Positions 23,361 to 33,741 of a DNA stretch of 64,000 nucleotides are shown here, one piece after another (the stretch's first letter is position 1; each line of letters starts with the position of its first letter). Location: NCBI GenBank assembly GCA_963703655.1, contig CAVPFA010000003.1:868001-932000 (forward strand), given 5' to 3'. Below the pieces are notes generated by a model that saw only the letters and a list, made by a program, of their open reading frames with translations, was not told where the DNA came from and made no database searches. A program made the position numbers and the translations under genes. The DNA is from CAVPFA01 sp963703655 (GTDB lineage Bacteria > Actinomycetota > Acidimicrobiia > Acidimicrobiales > Bog-793).

Positions 23361-24281
23361 TCAGGAGGGGGCCTCGGCCAGCTGCTCGAGCCACCGACGC
23401 AGGCCGGCTGCATTCGAGTGCACGCCGTTCAGGGTCTCGAGCTGACGGCGCCTTTCTGGCTCCACGCCGTCCAGGTTTGGCGAAAAGCGTGCCGCCAATG
23501 CCCCCGCGATGTCCTCACCCGCACGCCAAGCGCGCTCGGCCTCCTCGGCCCAGGCCCGCAAGGTCACCTCCGCCTCCTCGAGCAGGTCCTGCGGGTCGAC
23601 GGGCACGAGACCGTAGTGCGCGAGCGCGATCCCCGCTGGGCGCTGGTCCGCGAACCTCCTGAGCGAGGCGAGCGCCAGCTCGAGATCGAAGTCCGGCGGC
23701 GGCGTCGCTGGGCGAAGCACACCGCCGTCGGGCAGGCGGACGCCGACGGCGTCCCCCGCGAAGAGCAGGCCGCTGTCTGAGTCGATCAAGCCGAGATGGT
23801 GCTTGGCATGTCCCGGCGAGTCGACTGCTCGCAACCGCCTCCCAGCACCGAGGTCGATCTCCTCGCCGTCTTGCAGGACGTGCACCCGTTCACTCGGCGT
23901 CGGGTCGAGGCGACCGTAGAGCGAGTCAAGGAGCGGGCCGTAAACCATCGCCGCCGATTGGACGAGGCGGGTCGGGTCGACGAGGTGCCGTGCCCCCTTC
24001 TCGTGCACGTAGACCTGCGCGCCGGGAAAGGCTCGAGCGACGTCGCCGACGCCCCCGGCATGGTCGAGATGGATGTGGGTGACCGCTACCCCCGCCAGGT
24101 CGCCGGCATTCACGCCGAGCTCGGCGAGCGAAGCCAGCAGCGCCGCGACAGAGCTCTGGCTGCCCGTCTCGACCAGCACCGGCATCGGGCCCCCGATCAG
24201 ATAGCCGGCGGTGATGCGCTCCCAGCCACCGAGCAGGGTGTCGATCTCGACGACGCCGGGGGCGAGAACCGTAGAAGGCAT
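23361..24281 (-). CDS. MBL-fold metallo-hydrolase
   Basis: 306 residues from ATG 24281. The zinc-binding motif THIHLDHAGG near residues 70-79 is followed by a later His/Asp series (SPGHAKHHLG near 162, LFAGDAVG near 180, ALAHYG near 230). That is the order of glyoxalase-II-like or beta-lactamase-fold hydrolases. The C-terminal 70 residues are helical, as in a subfamily of actinobacterial MBL proteins. The thioester or ester substrate is unknown. It lies 33 bp upstream of the mutase gene in the same direction, so the two may be co-transcribed and it might act on an acyl-CoA intermediate (inference). Confidence 0.85.
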   Translation of the reverse strand: MPSTVLAPGVVEIDTLLGGWERITAGYLIGGPMPVLVETGSQSSVAALLASLAELGVNAGDLAGVAVTHIHLDHAGGVGDVARAFPGAQVYVHEKGARHLVDPTRLVQSAAMVYGPLLDSLYGRLDPTPSERVHVLQDGEEIDLGAGRRLRAVDSPGHAKHHLGLIDSDSGLLFAGDAVGVRLPDGGVLRPATPPPDFDLELALASLRRFADQRPAGIALAHYGLVPVDPQDLLEEAEVTLRAWAEEAERAWRAGEDIAGALAARFSPNLDGVEPERRRQLETLNGVHSNAAGLRRWLEQLAEAPS

Positions 24282-24366
24282 TTGCAACAAGGTTAGTTGC
24301 CACCGACGCGACGACGTGAGTCGCCCGATGTCGACCCGGAGGGCGCGCATTTGCTAAACCCCACGC

Positions 24367-25500
24367 ATGCAAGTGGGGATCCCAGCCGAGACGATTCCCG
24401 GTGAGCGCCGCGTCGCGCTCGTGCCCGAGGTCGTCCCGAGGCTCATCGCCCTCGGCCCGAGCGTCGCGATGCAGACCGGGGCGGGCACCGCCTCGCTGCT
24501 CGACGACGAGGCGTACGCGGCCGCGGCCGTCACCTTGGTGGACGGGCCGAGCCTCTTCGGCGAGTCGGACATCGTCTGCAAGGTGCAGCCACCGACGCTG
24601 GAGGAGGCGGGCCTCCTTCGCGAAGGCTCCGCCCTCGTCAGCTTCCTTCAGCCGGCGGCGGACCTCGACCTCATCCGCGCCTTCGTCGGGCGCCGAATAT
24701 CGGCTTTCAGCTTGGACCTCCTGCCTCGTATCAGCCGTTCGCAGTCGATGGACGCCCTCTCCTCCCAGGCGCTCGTGTCGGGCTATCGCGCGGCCCTCCT
24801 CGGCGCCGAGTACCTGCCGAAGTTCTTCCCCCTCTACATGACCTCAGCCGGCACGGTCCCGCCGGCGAAGGTCCTCGTGCTCGGCGCCGGCGTCGCCGGC
24901 CTCCAGGCGATCGCGACAGCCCGCCGCCTGGGCGCGGTCGTTCGCGCCTTCGACGTCCGCCCCGCCGCCCGAGACGAGGTGAAGAGCCTCGGTGCGAGCT
25001 TCGTCGAGCTCGAGCTCGAGACGCAGGAAGGAGAAGGCGGTTACGCGCGCGAGCAGTCCGAGGACTTTCTGCGCCGCCAGCGGGAGCTGATCGGAAAGGA
25101 GGTCGCCGCTGCCGACGTCGTGATCACGACTGCGGCCGTCCCGGGCCGCAAGGCGCCGGTCCTCGTGACCGCCGAGATGGCCCGCGAGATGGCGCGGGGC
25201 AGCGTCATCGTCGACCTGGCGGCCGAGACGGGAGGCAACTTCGAGCTCAGCCGGCCCGGCGAGAACATCGACGTCGGCGGCGTCACCGTCATCGGGGTGA
25301 AGAACCTGCCGAGCTCGATGCCGCTGCACGCGAGCTTCCTCTACTCGCGCAACATCGCCGAGTTCCTGACGCTACTGGTCAAAGAAGGGGAGTTCGCTCC
25401 GGACTTCGACGACGAGATCGTCGCCGGCACTTGTGTGACCCACGGTGGACAGGTATTGAACGGCCCGACCCGCGACCTGCTCGAAGGAGCGGGCACGTGA
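24367..25500 (+). CDS. pntAA: NAD(P) transhydrogenase alpha subunit, part 1
   Basis: 377 residues forming the NAD(H)-binding domain dI of proton-translocating transhydrogenase. It resembles alanine dehydrogenase. Seen: IPAETIPGERRVALVPEVV at the N-terminus, the Rossmann loop VLVLGAGVAGLQAIATAR near 167-184, and the RQREL...DVVITTAAVPGRKAP loop near 235-262. It couples hydride transfer between NADH and NADP+ to proton flow. This is the three-gene form in which alpha is split into PntAA and PntAB. TAAACC six bases before the ATG may be a leaderless promoter. The stop overlaps the next start (GTGA). Confidence 0.95.
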   Translation: MQVGIPAETIPGERRVALVPEVVPRLIALGPSVAMQTGAGTASLLDDEAYAAAAVTLVDGPSLFGESDIVCKVQPPTLEEAGLLREGSALVSFLQPAADLDLIRAFVGRRISAFSLDLLPRISRSQSMDALSSQALVSGYRAALLGAEYLPKFFPLYMTSAGTVPPAKVLVLGAGVAGLQAIATARRLGAVVRAFDVRPAARDEVKSLGASFVELELETQEGEGGYAREQSEDFLRRQRELIGKEVAAADVVITTAAVPGRKAPVLVTAEMAREMARGSVIVDLAAETGGNFELSRPGENIDVGGVTVIGVKNLPSSMPLHASFLYSRNIAEFLTLLVKEGEFAPDFDDEIVAGTCVTHGGQVLNGPTRDLLEGAGT

Positions 25501-25843
25501 ACGGCGGGGACATCCTCTCTCTCATCACGGTCTTCGTTCTTGCTGGATTCGTGGGCTTCGAGGTCATCGCGAAGGTGCCGAGCACGCTCCACACGCCCCT
25601 GATGTCTGGGACGAACGCGATCCACGGCGTCGTGCTCGTCGGCGCGATGCTGATCCTCGGCACGGCGAGCGGGACGACGCAGACAGTCCTCGGCTTCGTC
25701 GCTGTCGTTTTGGCCACCTTGAACGTCGTCGGCGGATTTGTGGTGACCGACCGGATGCTCGAGATGTTCAAGGTCCGTCAGCCGCCGAAAGGCCCGGACG
25801 AGTCGAGCGGCGCCGGCGCGCAGCGGGCGGCCGGCGGCCCGAA

Positions 25844-25847
<4 letters not shown>
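25497..25847 (+). CDS. pntAB: NAD(P) transhydrogenase alpha subunit, part 2
   Basis: 116 residues from GTG 25497, overlapping pntAA by four bases. It has three to four transmembrane helices. The helix beginning LITVFVLAGFVGFEVI is followed by the conserved STLHTPLMSGTNAIHG loop near residues 30-45 and two further hydrophobic segments; the C-terminal 25 residues are hydrophilic. It forms part of the membrane proton channel dII with PntB. The four-base overlap with pntB indicates coupled translation. Confidence 0.95.
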
Positions 25848-27229
<1,382 letters not shown>

Positions 27230-27291
27230 GACCGGCGGTTTGCCCGCTCGTCGGGTCCGCCACCTCGCGTAAGGCCTCGCCCCCTGCTCAA

Positions 27292-27987
27292 ATGTGTCTT
27301 GTGCGTTCGAGCTGGAACCGCGACGAGGGGTCCGAGGGCGCCGAGACTCGGAACGATCGCGCGTATGCGGAGTCGCTCGTGCAGGCTGCCCGTGCCCACG
27401 GCGTCGCCAACCCCCAGGTGCTGGAGGCTCTGCGTACCGTCCGCCGGGCGACCTTCGTTCCGCGGGGGCTGCGCAAGGAAGTCGGCAACGACTACGCGAT
27501 CCCGATCGGGTACGACCAGACCACTTCGCAGCCATCACTGATCGCACTGATGATCGAGTCCCTGGCCCTCGGGCCTGATGACACGGTCCTCGAGATCGGC
27601 ACCGGTTGTGGGTACCAGACCGCCCTTCTATCCAAGCTCGCCCGTCGCGTCTTCAGCGTCGAACGCATCTCGGAGCTGGCTCGCAACGCGCGCCTCAACT
27701 TGGCTGCCGAGGGCGTGCTCAACGCAGAGGTCTTCGTCGGTGACGGCACGCTCGGCCTCCCCGGCTCGGCTCCCTTCAACGGGATCGTGGTCGCCGCCGC
27801 ATTCGCCCGCGTGCCCGCCCCGCTCGGAGTCGAGCTCGCCCCGGGAGGAAGGCTCGTGATGCCCGTGGGAAACGGCGGCGGAGATCTGGTGACGGTGTTC
27901 GAGAAGCGGGACGGGGAGCTGGCGGAGAGGCGGGTGTTGTGCGCGGCCCGTTTCGTGCCCCTGCTGGGCGGAAACGGGTACGCCTGA
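27292..27987 (+). CDS. pcm: Protein-L-isoaspartate O-methyltransferase
   Basis: About 231 residues from ATG 27292; GTG 27301 is an equally possible start and neither has a clear ribosome site. It is an AdoMet-dependent methyltransferase of the PCMT family. VPRGLRKEVGNDYAIPIGY leads to the isoaspartyl-binding TTSQPSLIALM near residues 85-95, then motif I VLEIGTGCGYQTALLSKL near 110-127 and PFNGIVVAAAFARVP near 160. It repairs isoaspartyl residues in aged proteins. It follows pntB by 62 bp in the same direction. Confidence 0.9.
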   Translation: MCLVRSSWNRDEGSEGAETRNDRAYAESLVQAARAHGVANPQVLEALRTVRRATFVPRGLRKEVGNDYAIPIGYDQTTSQPSLIALMIESLALGPDDTVLEIGTGCGYQTALLSKLARRVFSVERISELARNARLNLAAEGVLNAEVFVGDGTLGLPGSAPFNGIVVAAAFARVPAPLGVELAPGGRLVMPVGNGGGDLVTVFEKRDGELAERRVLCAARFVPLLGGNGYA

Positions 27988-28033
27988 GGCTGGCCGACAG
28001 CGTGCAGCCCTGATTCGAGCGGTTCTGTCAGGC

Positions 28034-29101
28034 CTAGGTGCCCGCAGCTCGCAGCGAGCCCGCCTCGTCGGCCACGCGGGCGAAGACGAGCAGCCCCTGG
28101 TTGGTCGGTCTCGTCGAGAGGACCACGATCTCCACGTCCGAGCTGCCGACCAGGTCCTCGGCATCGTTCACCACGACCATGTCGCCATCGGGCAAGAAAC
28201 CGATCGCTTGCTGCGGCTGGCGACCCGCCCGGATCAGGTCGACCCTGAGGTGCTCCCCCGGGACATGGTCCGGTGCGAGGTCGCTCGCGAGGCGGCGGAG
28301 GTCGAGCACCGGAGCGCCCGCCTGCTGTCGGCGGCGCGTCATATCCGCCGAGCACGTGACGACCCGGGCGTCAAGCCGGTCCGCGAGGATCGCGACCTTG
28401 TCCTCGGTCGAGGCGGCGGCCGGGACGTCACCTTGCACGAAGGTGACCTTGATCCCCAGGTTCCTGAGCTCGTCGATCGCTTCGAGCCCACGCCGGGCGC
28501 GCCGGGACGCCACGGGATCGGGCCCTTCGGCCAGAGTCGCGACCTCGTCGGCGACGGTCTCGGGGATCAGCAGCTCTGGGCCGAACAAGCCGGCCTGTCC
28601 CATGACGAGAAACGACCTGTCCATCACCGCCGAGGTGTCCACCAGGTCACCTCCCACGGCCACGTCCTGGCGGGTCGGCTCGAGGCGGCGGGTCACGCCG
28701 AGCGCGTCGGCGAGCTGACGCCCCTTGGCCATCCCGAGCTTCAGGCCAATACTGCCGACGATCCACGCCACGGCGGCTGCGACGACGAAGTCGTAGTCCT
28801 CTCGTACGAAAACGAACAGCGGGATGCAAATGACCGCGCCGACCAGGAAGCCGATGCCGCCGAGCAGCATGCCGGCCAGCAGCTCTGGGGCCGGGACGTC
28901 GCGCAGCGACCGCGTCGCCTGGCCGACCCCTCGATCCGTCAGGCGACCAAGAATGCCGCCGACCACGTAGCCGACAAGCACGCCGATGGCGGCTCCGGCC
29001 GCTCGGCCCGCCGCGGTCGCGGCAAAGTGGTTACCGGCCGCGAGGCCGGCGAGCGCACCGCCGACGGCGATGATCAAGCGGAGGATCTCGACGAATACCA
29101 C
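28034..29101 (-). CDS. PIN/TRAM-domain membrane protein (YacL-like)
   Basis: 355 residues from GTG 29101. Four hydrophobic segments fill residues 1-130. They are followed by a PIN-type nuclease domain (GDLVDTSAVMDRSFLVM near 150-166, AIDELRNLG, STEDKVAILADRLDARVVTCSADM near 230-255) and a TRAM-like C-terminal domain (GDMVVVNDAEDLVGS near 305). The conserved acidic residues of the PIN fold (DTSAVMD, the STEDK aspartate, CSAD) are present. These proteins are found across actinobacteria and bacilli near essential genes; a role in RNA processing at the membrane is suspected. Transcribed divergently from the GH18 gene. Confidence 0.85.
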   Translation of the reverse strand: MVFVEILRLIIAVGGALAGLAAGNHFAATAAGRAAGAAIGVLVGYVVGGILGRLTDRGVGQATRSLRDVPAPELLAGMLLGGIGFLVGAVICIPLFVFVREDYDFVVAAAVAWIVGSIGLKLGMAKGRQLADALGVTRRLEPTRQDVAVGGDLVDTSAVMDRSFLVMGQAGLFGPELLIPETVADEVATLAEGPDPVASRRARRGLEAIDELRNLGIKVTFVQGDVPAAASTEDKVAILADRLDARVVTCSADMTRRRQQAGAPVLDLRRLASDLAPDHVPGEHLRVDLIRAGRQPQQAIGFLPDGDMVVVNDAEDLVGSSDVEIVVLSTRPTNQGLLVFARVADEAGSLRAAGT

Positions 29102-29213
29102 TTCCGAGAGCGTAGGAGGATTCGCCGGGCGACGGTGCGACGACCCAGCTCGCGGCGCCCGAGAGGGCCGGTGGGGCCACAGTTGTGCCGACGCGAACTA
29201 CGCTCTGGCCGTC

Positions 29214-30485
29214 ATGGCATCGACGCGGCGCCCCGACGCCGCTCGCCTCACCCCCAGCCTCGCCACCCTGGCCGCGATCGCAATCACCGTGCTCGCAGGC
29301 GCGGCGTGCGGCGCGTTGGGGTCCGGGACGACAACTCAGGCACCGAGCCCTGCCGAGCTGCTCGTTCCGGTCGAACAGGCCGCGGTCACCCGGGCCGAGG
29401 CGGCGGTCGCCGTCCACCTGCCGACGGTGCAGGGCCAGGCCGCCCCGACGCTTCCGGCACGGGCCTTCGTGCGACCGCTCCCCGCTCACCAGGTGGTGGG
29501 ATTCCTCCCCTACTGGCAAGTCGGCAGCTTCAGGCCGGACTACCAGAGCCTGACCACGCTCGTGTACTGGGCGGTGAATCTCGACAAGGGCGGCTCGGTG
29601 AGTCACGACGGGCAGGGTTGGTCGGATCTGACGAGTGAAGCGCTCGCCCTTGACATCCAGCAGGCGCATGCTGCTGGAGACCGCGTGCTGCTCACGATCT
29701 TCTCGGTAAGCCCAGTGGTCCTCCACTCGGTGGCCGCCGACCCCTCGGCCGCCGGCCGCCGGCTCGCCGCGAGCATCGCGCCGGTGCTCTCGGCCGGGAG
29801 GTTCGACGGGGTCGATCTCGACCTCGAAGGCGACAGCACCGCGGACCGAGCCGGCTTCGTTCGCTTCGTCGCGTCCTTCTCGAGGAGTCTGAAGTCGCTC
29901 GACCACGGCTGGTCGATCATGCTGGACACGTACCCGACCTCGGCCTTCGATCCGCTCAACTTCTTCGACGTCAGGGCGCTCATGCCGTACGTGGACGAGC
30001 TGTTCGTCATGGCCTACGACATGCAGGAGCCCAATGTCGCCTCGGCGACGGCGCCGTTGACGGACGCGTCTTTGGACGACGCCATGACGCTCGCCGAATA
30101 CGCGTCCGTCGTGCCCGCCCGGCGGATCGTGCTCGGTATTCCCCTCTACGGCAACGACTTCCCCGCCTCCAGCCGGTTCGAAGGCGCGGCAACGACCGGA
30201 GCTCCGCTCGCGGTCACCTTCGCGTCGATCGTCGCGGCCGGTCACCGGCCGACGTGGGACCCGTTGACGGAGACACCTGTGACCGTGTTCCGCAGAGACG
30301 GGAACTGGCACCAGACCTGGTTCGACGACCCGGTGTCGATCGCGCTCAAGTCCGCTCTCGCCGCCCAGTTCGGTTGTGCCGGCGTCGGCGTGTGGGAACT
30401 CGGGATGTCAGGTGGCAACCCGGCGATCACAGAGGCGCTGCTCGGCGGACGGCCGCCGGTGAAGCTGCCACTCGCCGGCCCCTGA
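29214..30485 (+). CDS. GH18-family glycosidase-like lipoprotein
   Basis: 423 residues from ATG 29214, with TACGCT nine bases upstream. The N-terminus is a signal sequence with a lipobox-like LAGAAC near residues 23-28, suggesting export and lipid attachment. After a Pro/Ala-rich linker, the TIM barrel starts at VVGFLPYWQVGSF near 90. The catalytic motif DGVDLDLE near 200-207 keeps the DxxDxDxE acid. Later segments FVMAYDMQEPN and LGIPLYGNDFP are typical of GH18 barrels such as YaaH/SpoVV-type peptidoglycan or chitin hydrolases. No LysM domain is seen. Substrate unknown. Confidence 0.85.
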   Translation: MASTRRPDAARLTPSLATLAAIAITVLAGAACGALGSGTTTQAPSPAELLVPVEQAAVTRAEAAVAVHLPTVQGQAAPTLPARAFVRPLPAHQVVGFLPYWQVGSFRPDYQSLTTLVYWAVNLDKGGSVSHDGQGWSDLTSEALALDIQQAHAAGDRVLLTIFSVSPVVLHSVAADPSAAGRRLAASIAPVLSAGRFDGVDLDLEGDSTADRAGFVRFVASFSRSLKSLDHGWSIMLDTYPTSAFDPLNFFDVRALMPYVDELFVMAYDMQEPNVASATAPLTDASLDDAMTLAEYASVVPARRIVLGIPLYGNDFPASSRFEGAATTGAPLAVTFASIVAAGHRPTWDPLTETPVTVFRRDGNWHQTWFDDPVSIALKSALAAQFGCAGVGVWELGMSGGNPAITEALLGGRPPVKLPLAGP

Positions 30486-30532
30486 CGCCAGCGCTCGCCG
30501 GCCGGGAAGGCGACCAGCGCCCTACAAACGGC

Positions 30533-30814
30533 TCAGGTGGCCTCGTCGGGCTCGGCGGTCAGCGCTGCGATACGGCGAACGAGGCGGGACTTGCGCCGTG
30601 ACGCCTGGTTGGCGTGGATGACGCCCTTGGCTGCGGCCTTGTCGATCCGCTTCACGGCCTCGCGAAGGCGTTCGGCAGAGTCCTCCGCCCCGGTCTCGGC
30701 GGCGAAGAGGGCGTTCTTGGTACGCGTCTTCAGCTCGGAGCGCACAGCCTTGTTCTTGACGCGGCGGCGCTCATTCTGTCGGTTCCGCTTGATCTGACTC
30801 TTGATATTCGCCAT
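30533..30814 (-). CDS. rpsT: Ribosomal protein S20
   Basis: 93 residues from ATG 30814, with GAGGGA just upstream. It is a small, strongly basic, three-helix protein starting MANIKSQIKRNRQNERRR, the recognisable S20 N-terminus, with KKAV/KNKAVRSELKTR and a KGVIHANQASRRKSRL C-terminal motif. It binds 16S rRNA helices in the small subunit. It is transcribed away from lepA, with about 100 bp between them, a common S20-LepA neighbourhood in actinobacteria. Confidence 0.96.
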   Translation of the reverse strand: MANIKSQIKRNRQNERRRVKNKAVRSELKTRTKNALFAAETGAEDSAERLREAVKRIDKAAAKGVIHANQASRRKSRLVRRIAALTAEPDEAT

Positions 30815-30915
30815 TCGTCCCTCGACGCGCACCACCACCGGGACCTGGAGCCTCCGGGGTCCCCGAGAGTATCAGCAACCCGTAGCGGCCGGCACGGCGC
30901 GACCGAGATGGCACG

Positions 30916-32717
30916 ATGGACGTCGTGGTCGCCCCCGAGGTCATTCGCAATTTCTCGATCATCAGCCACGTGGACCACGGGAAGTCGACGCTGTCCGACC
31001 GCATCTTGGAGCTGACCGAGGCCGTCGACCCCAGGGACATGAGAGCGCAGTACCTCGACTCGATGGATATCGAGCGCGAGCGGGGCATCACCATCAAGGC
31101 CCAGAACGTGCGCGTCCACTGGCGGGACCACGTCCTCCAGCTCATCGACACCCCCGGCCACGTCGACTTCGGCTACGAGGTCTCGCGGAGCCTCGCCGCC
31201 TGCGAGGGGGTCGTGCTCCTCGTCGACGCGTCGCAGGGGATCGAGGCCCAGACGCTCGCCAACGCCTATCTCGCGCTCGAGCACGACCTCGAGATCGTCG
31301 CCGCCCTCAACAAGATCGACCTCCCCGCCGCCGATCCGGACCGGTACGCGGGCGAGATCGAGCGCGTGCTCGGGACTTCCCGGCGACCGAGATCCTGCGC
31401 ATCTCCGCCAAGACGGGTGCCGGCGTCCCGGAGCTCCTCGACGAGATCGTCCGCCGGATCCCAGCCCCCAAGGGCGACCCGGGCGATCCGCTGCGGGCCC
31501 TGCTGTTCGACTCGTACTACGACCAGTACCGGGGGGTAGTGAGCGCGGTGCGCGTCGTCGACGGGACCCTGCGCTCGCGGCGCGCGGCTCCGCTTCTTGC
31601 AGGCAGGTGCCACCCACGAGGTCGAAGAGCTCGGAATCCGCACGCCGGCGCCGATCGAGGTCGACGCGCTCGGTCCAGGCGAGGTCGGCTACCTCATCGC
31701 CGGGATCAAGGACGTCGGCGAGGCGCGCGTCGGCGAGACCGTCACCGAGGTCGTCTCGCCCGGCGTCCAAGCCGCTCGAGGGCTACCAGAACCCCAAGCC
31801 GATGGTCTTCTGCGGGCTCTACCCGATCGACGGCGACGAGTTCCCGGACCTGCGCGACGCTCTCGAGAAGCTCAAGCTGAACGACTCGAGCGTGACCTAC
31901 GAGCCCGAGACGAGCGCGGCGCTCGGTTTCGGTTTCCGCTGCGGCTTCCTCGGGCTGCTCCACATGGAGATCGTCCGCGAGCGTCTCGAGCGCGAGTTCG
32001 ACCTCTCCCTGATCGCCACGGCGCCGTCGGTCGAGTACGTCGCCCACCTGACCAACGGCGAGATCCTCGTCGTCGACAATCCCTCGGCGATGCCCGAGCC
32101 GCAGTTCGTCGACCACATCGAGGAGCCGCTCTTGAAGCTGACGATCGTCACTCCGGCCGAGTACACCGGAACGATCATGGACCTCTGCCAGGCCCGGCGG
32201 GGCCGCGATGGAGAAGATGGAGTACCTGTCGCCCGACCGCCTCGAGCTCGTCTACGAGCTCCCGCTCGCCGAGGTCGTGCTCGACTTCTTCGACGTGCTG
32301 AAGAGCCGGACCAAGGGCTACGCCAGCCTCGACTACGAGCCGGCGGGGACTCAGACCGACAATCTCGTCAAGGTCGACGTCCTTCTCGCCGGGCAGCCCG
32401 TCGACGCCTTCTCGACGATCGTGCACCGCTCGAAGGCGGAGGACTACGGGCGCAAGATGACGGCCAAGCTGCGCGAGCTCATCCCTCGCCAGCTCTTCGA
32501 CGTCCCGATCCAGGCGGCGATCGGCGGACGCATCATCGCCCGCGAGACGGTCAAGGCCAAGCGCAAGGACGTCCTCGCCAAGTGCTACGGCGGTGACATC
32601 ACTCGCAAGCGCAAGCTGCTCGAGAAGCAGAAGGAGGGCAAGAAGCGGATGAAGTCGATCGGCCGGGTCGAGGTCCCCCAGGAGGCCTTCATCAGTGCGC
32701 TGAAGCTGGAGGAATGA
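30916..32717 (+). pseudogene. lepA: Elongation factor 4 (LepA), frame broken four times
   Basis: The whole LepA sequence is present, but in successive frames. Segment 1 (30916 to about 31372) has the GTPase motifs ISHVDHGKSTLSDR, DIERERGITIKAQ, DTPGHVDF and ALNKIDLP. A missing G near 31372-31375 shifts into DFPATEILRISAKTG. An extra base near 31575-31585 leads to FLQAGATHEVEELG. An extra C at 31759-31761 leads to KPLEGYQNPKPMVF. An extra C near 32200-32204 leads to MEKMEYLSPDRLELVYELP and an intact C-terminus ending at 32717. All domains are well conserved between the breaks and every break lies in a G/C-rich run, so sequence error is more likely than true decay. LepA back-translocates stalled ribosomes. 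Confidence 0.92.
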
Positions 32718-33558
32718 TCGAGCCGGCCGCTCTCGGGGCGGACCGGTCCCCAGAGCCGCGGCGCCCCGTGACGACGAAGGCAATGACGGACGCGCCCACA
32801 AAACCCAGATAGCAGATCACCTGCAGCACCGTCGGTCGCCCCGCGTACCCGAACAGGGAGTGGAAGATGTCGCCGAAGGAGGAATCCTCCGAGAGGAACC
32901 GATTGGTGTCCCAGATCGGGTGGCTGAGCACGGTCACCCAGCCCAGCTGCTCGAGGTTCTCGACGACATCGGCGACGAGGCCGGCTGCGAACAGGATCAG
33001 GACGGCGCCGAGATAGGTGAAGAAGCGACCAAGGTTGATCCGGCGCCCCAGGTGGTAGATCCCCACCGCGATCGCCAGGGCGGCCACAAGGCCCGGTGCA
33101 GCGCCGAGTAGGGAGCCGCTCGAGTGCGTCGCGAAGACGATCGCGAGTGTGAAGACCGCCGTCTCCAGTCCCTCCCGGCCGACCGCCTGGAACGCCAGGA
33201 GCCCGATACCGAGCCGCTGGTTCCGCTCGAGCGCTGCTGCCGTGAGATTGCGCAGCTCGGCCGAGATCGTTCGCGCGTGGCGACGCATCCACAAGGTCAT
33301 GTAAGTCAGGATGCAGGCGGCAAGGGCATAGGTGACGGTCTCGAAGATGGTCTGGACGTGCGACCCGGCATACGTGCGGATCGTGAGGTAGGCGGCGACG
33401 CCGCCGGCCGCCGCCAGCGCGAGCGCTGCCGCGACCCCGAAAAAGACGTCCCTGAAGTGGCGGCGCTGCCCGATCCGATCCAGGTAGGCGAGCAGGATCG
33501 CGACGATCATGCTCGCCTCGATGCCCTCCCGGAGGAAGATGACAAAAGTCGCTACCAA
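32692..33558 (-). CDS. FTR1-family iron permease (EfeU-like)
   Basis: 288 residues from TTG 33558, chosen because GGGAGAA precedes it at normal distance and the N-terminus then begins VATFVIFLREGIEAS. Seven hydrophobic segments. Two R-E-G-x-E motifs, REGIEA near residue 10 and REGLETAVF near 124, are the iron-binding signatures of FTR1/EfeU transporters. It moves iron across the cytoplasmic membrane. EfeO and EfeB partners are not adjacent. Its 3' end overlaps the end of lepA (convergent). Two palindromes lie 60-105 bp upstream and may be a metal-regulated operator. Confidence 0.88.
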   Translation of the reverse strand: MVATFVIFLREGIEASMIVAILLAYLDRIGQRRHFRDVFFGVAAALALAAAGGVAAYLTIRTYAGSHVQTIFETVTYALAACILTYMTLWMRRHARTISAELRNLTAAALERNQRLGIGLLAFQAVGREGLETAVFTLAIVFATHSSGSLLGAAPGLVAALAIAVGIYHLGRRINLGRFFTYLGAVLILFAAGLVADVVENLEQLGWVTVLSHPIWDTNRFLSEDSSFGDIFHSLFGYAGRPTVLQVICYLGFVGASVIAFVVTGRRGSGDRSAPRAAGSIIPPASAH

Positions 33559-33622
33559 GGATTCTCCCGGACTGATTCGGCCGGGCCCTGGGTGACTCGA
33601 CCGAGGGCTCCGGCTCGATCTG

Positions 33623-33661
33623 TCTAAGGTAGACCTTAGAGTTTCTCTCAGGCGAGCCTGA
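33623..33661. promoter_or_regulatory. Two palindromes upstream of the iron permease
   Basis: TCTAAGGT-AG-ACCTTAGA (33623-33640) and TCAGGC-GA-GCCTGA (33648-33661) are perfect inverted repeats sharing the core AGGY-NN-RCCT, with centres 23 bp apart. They lie between the divergent iron permease and hrcA genes, nearer the permease start. An iron-sensing repressor of the DtxR/IdeR or Fur class could bind here, though the sequence is not a textbook iron box. Confidence 0.5.
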
Positions 33662-33741
33662 TAGCGCTGAAGTCGGCCGGACCAGGCGTTGCCGTCGAGT
33701 CGGGGCACCCCAAGTAGAATCCTGCACGAGGAGCCAGAGGG

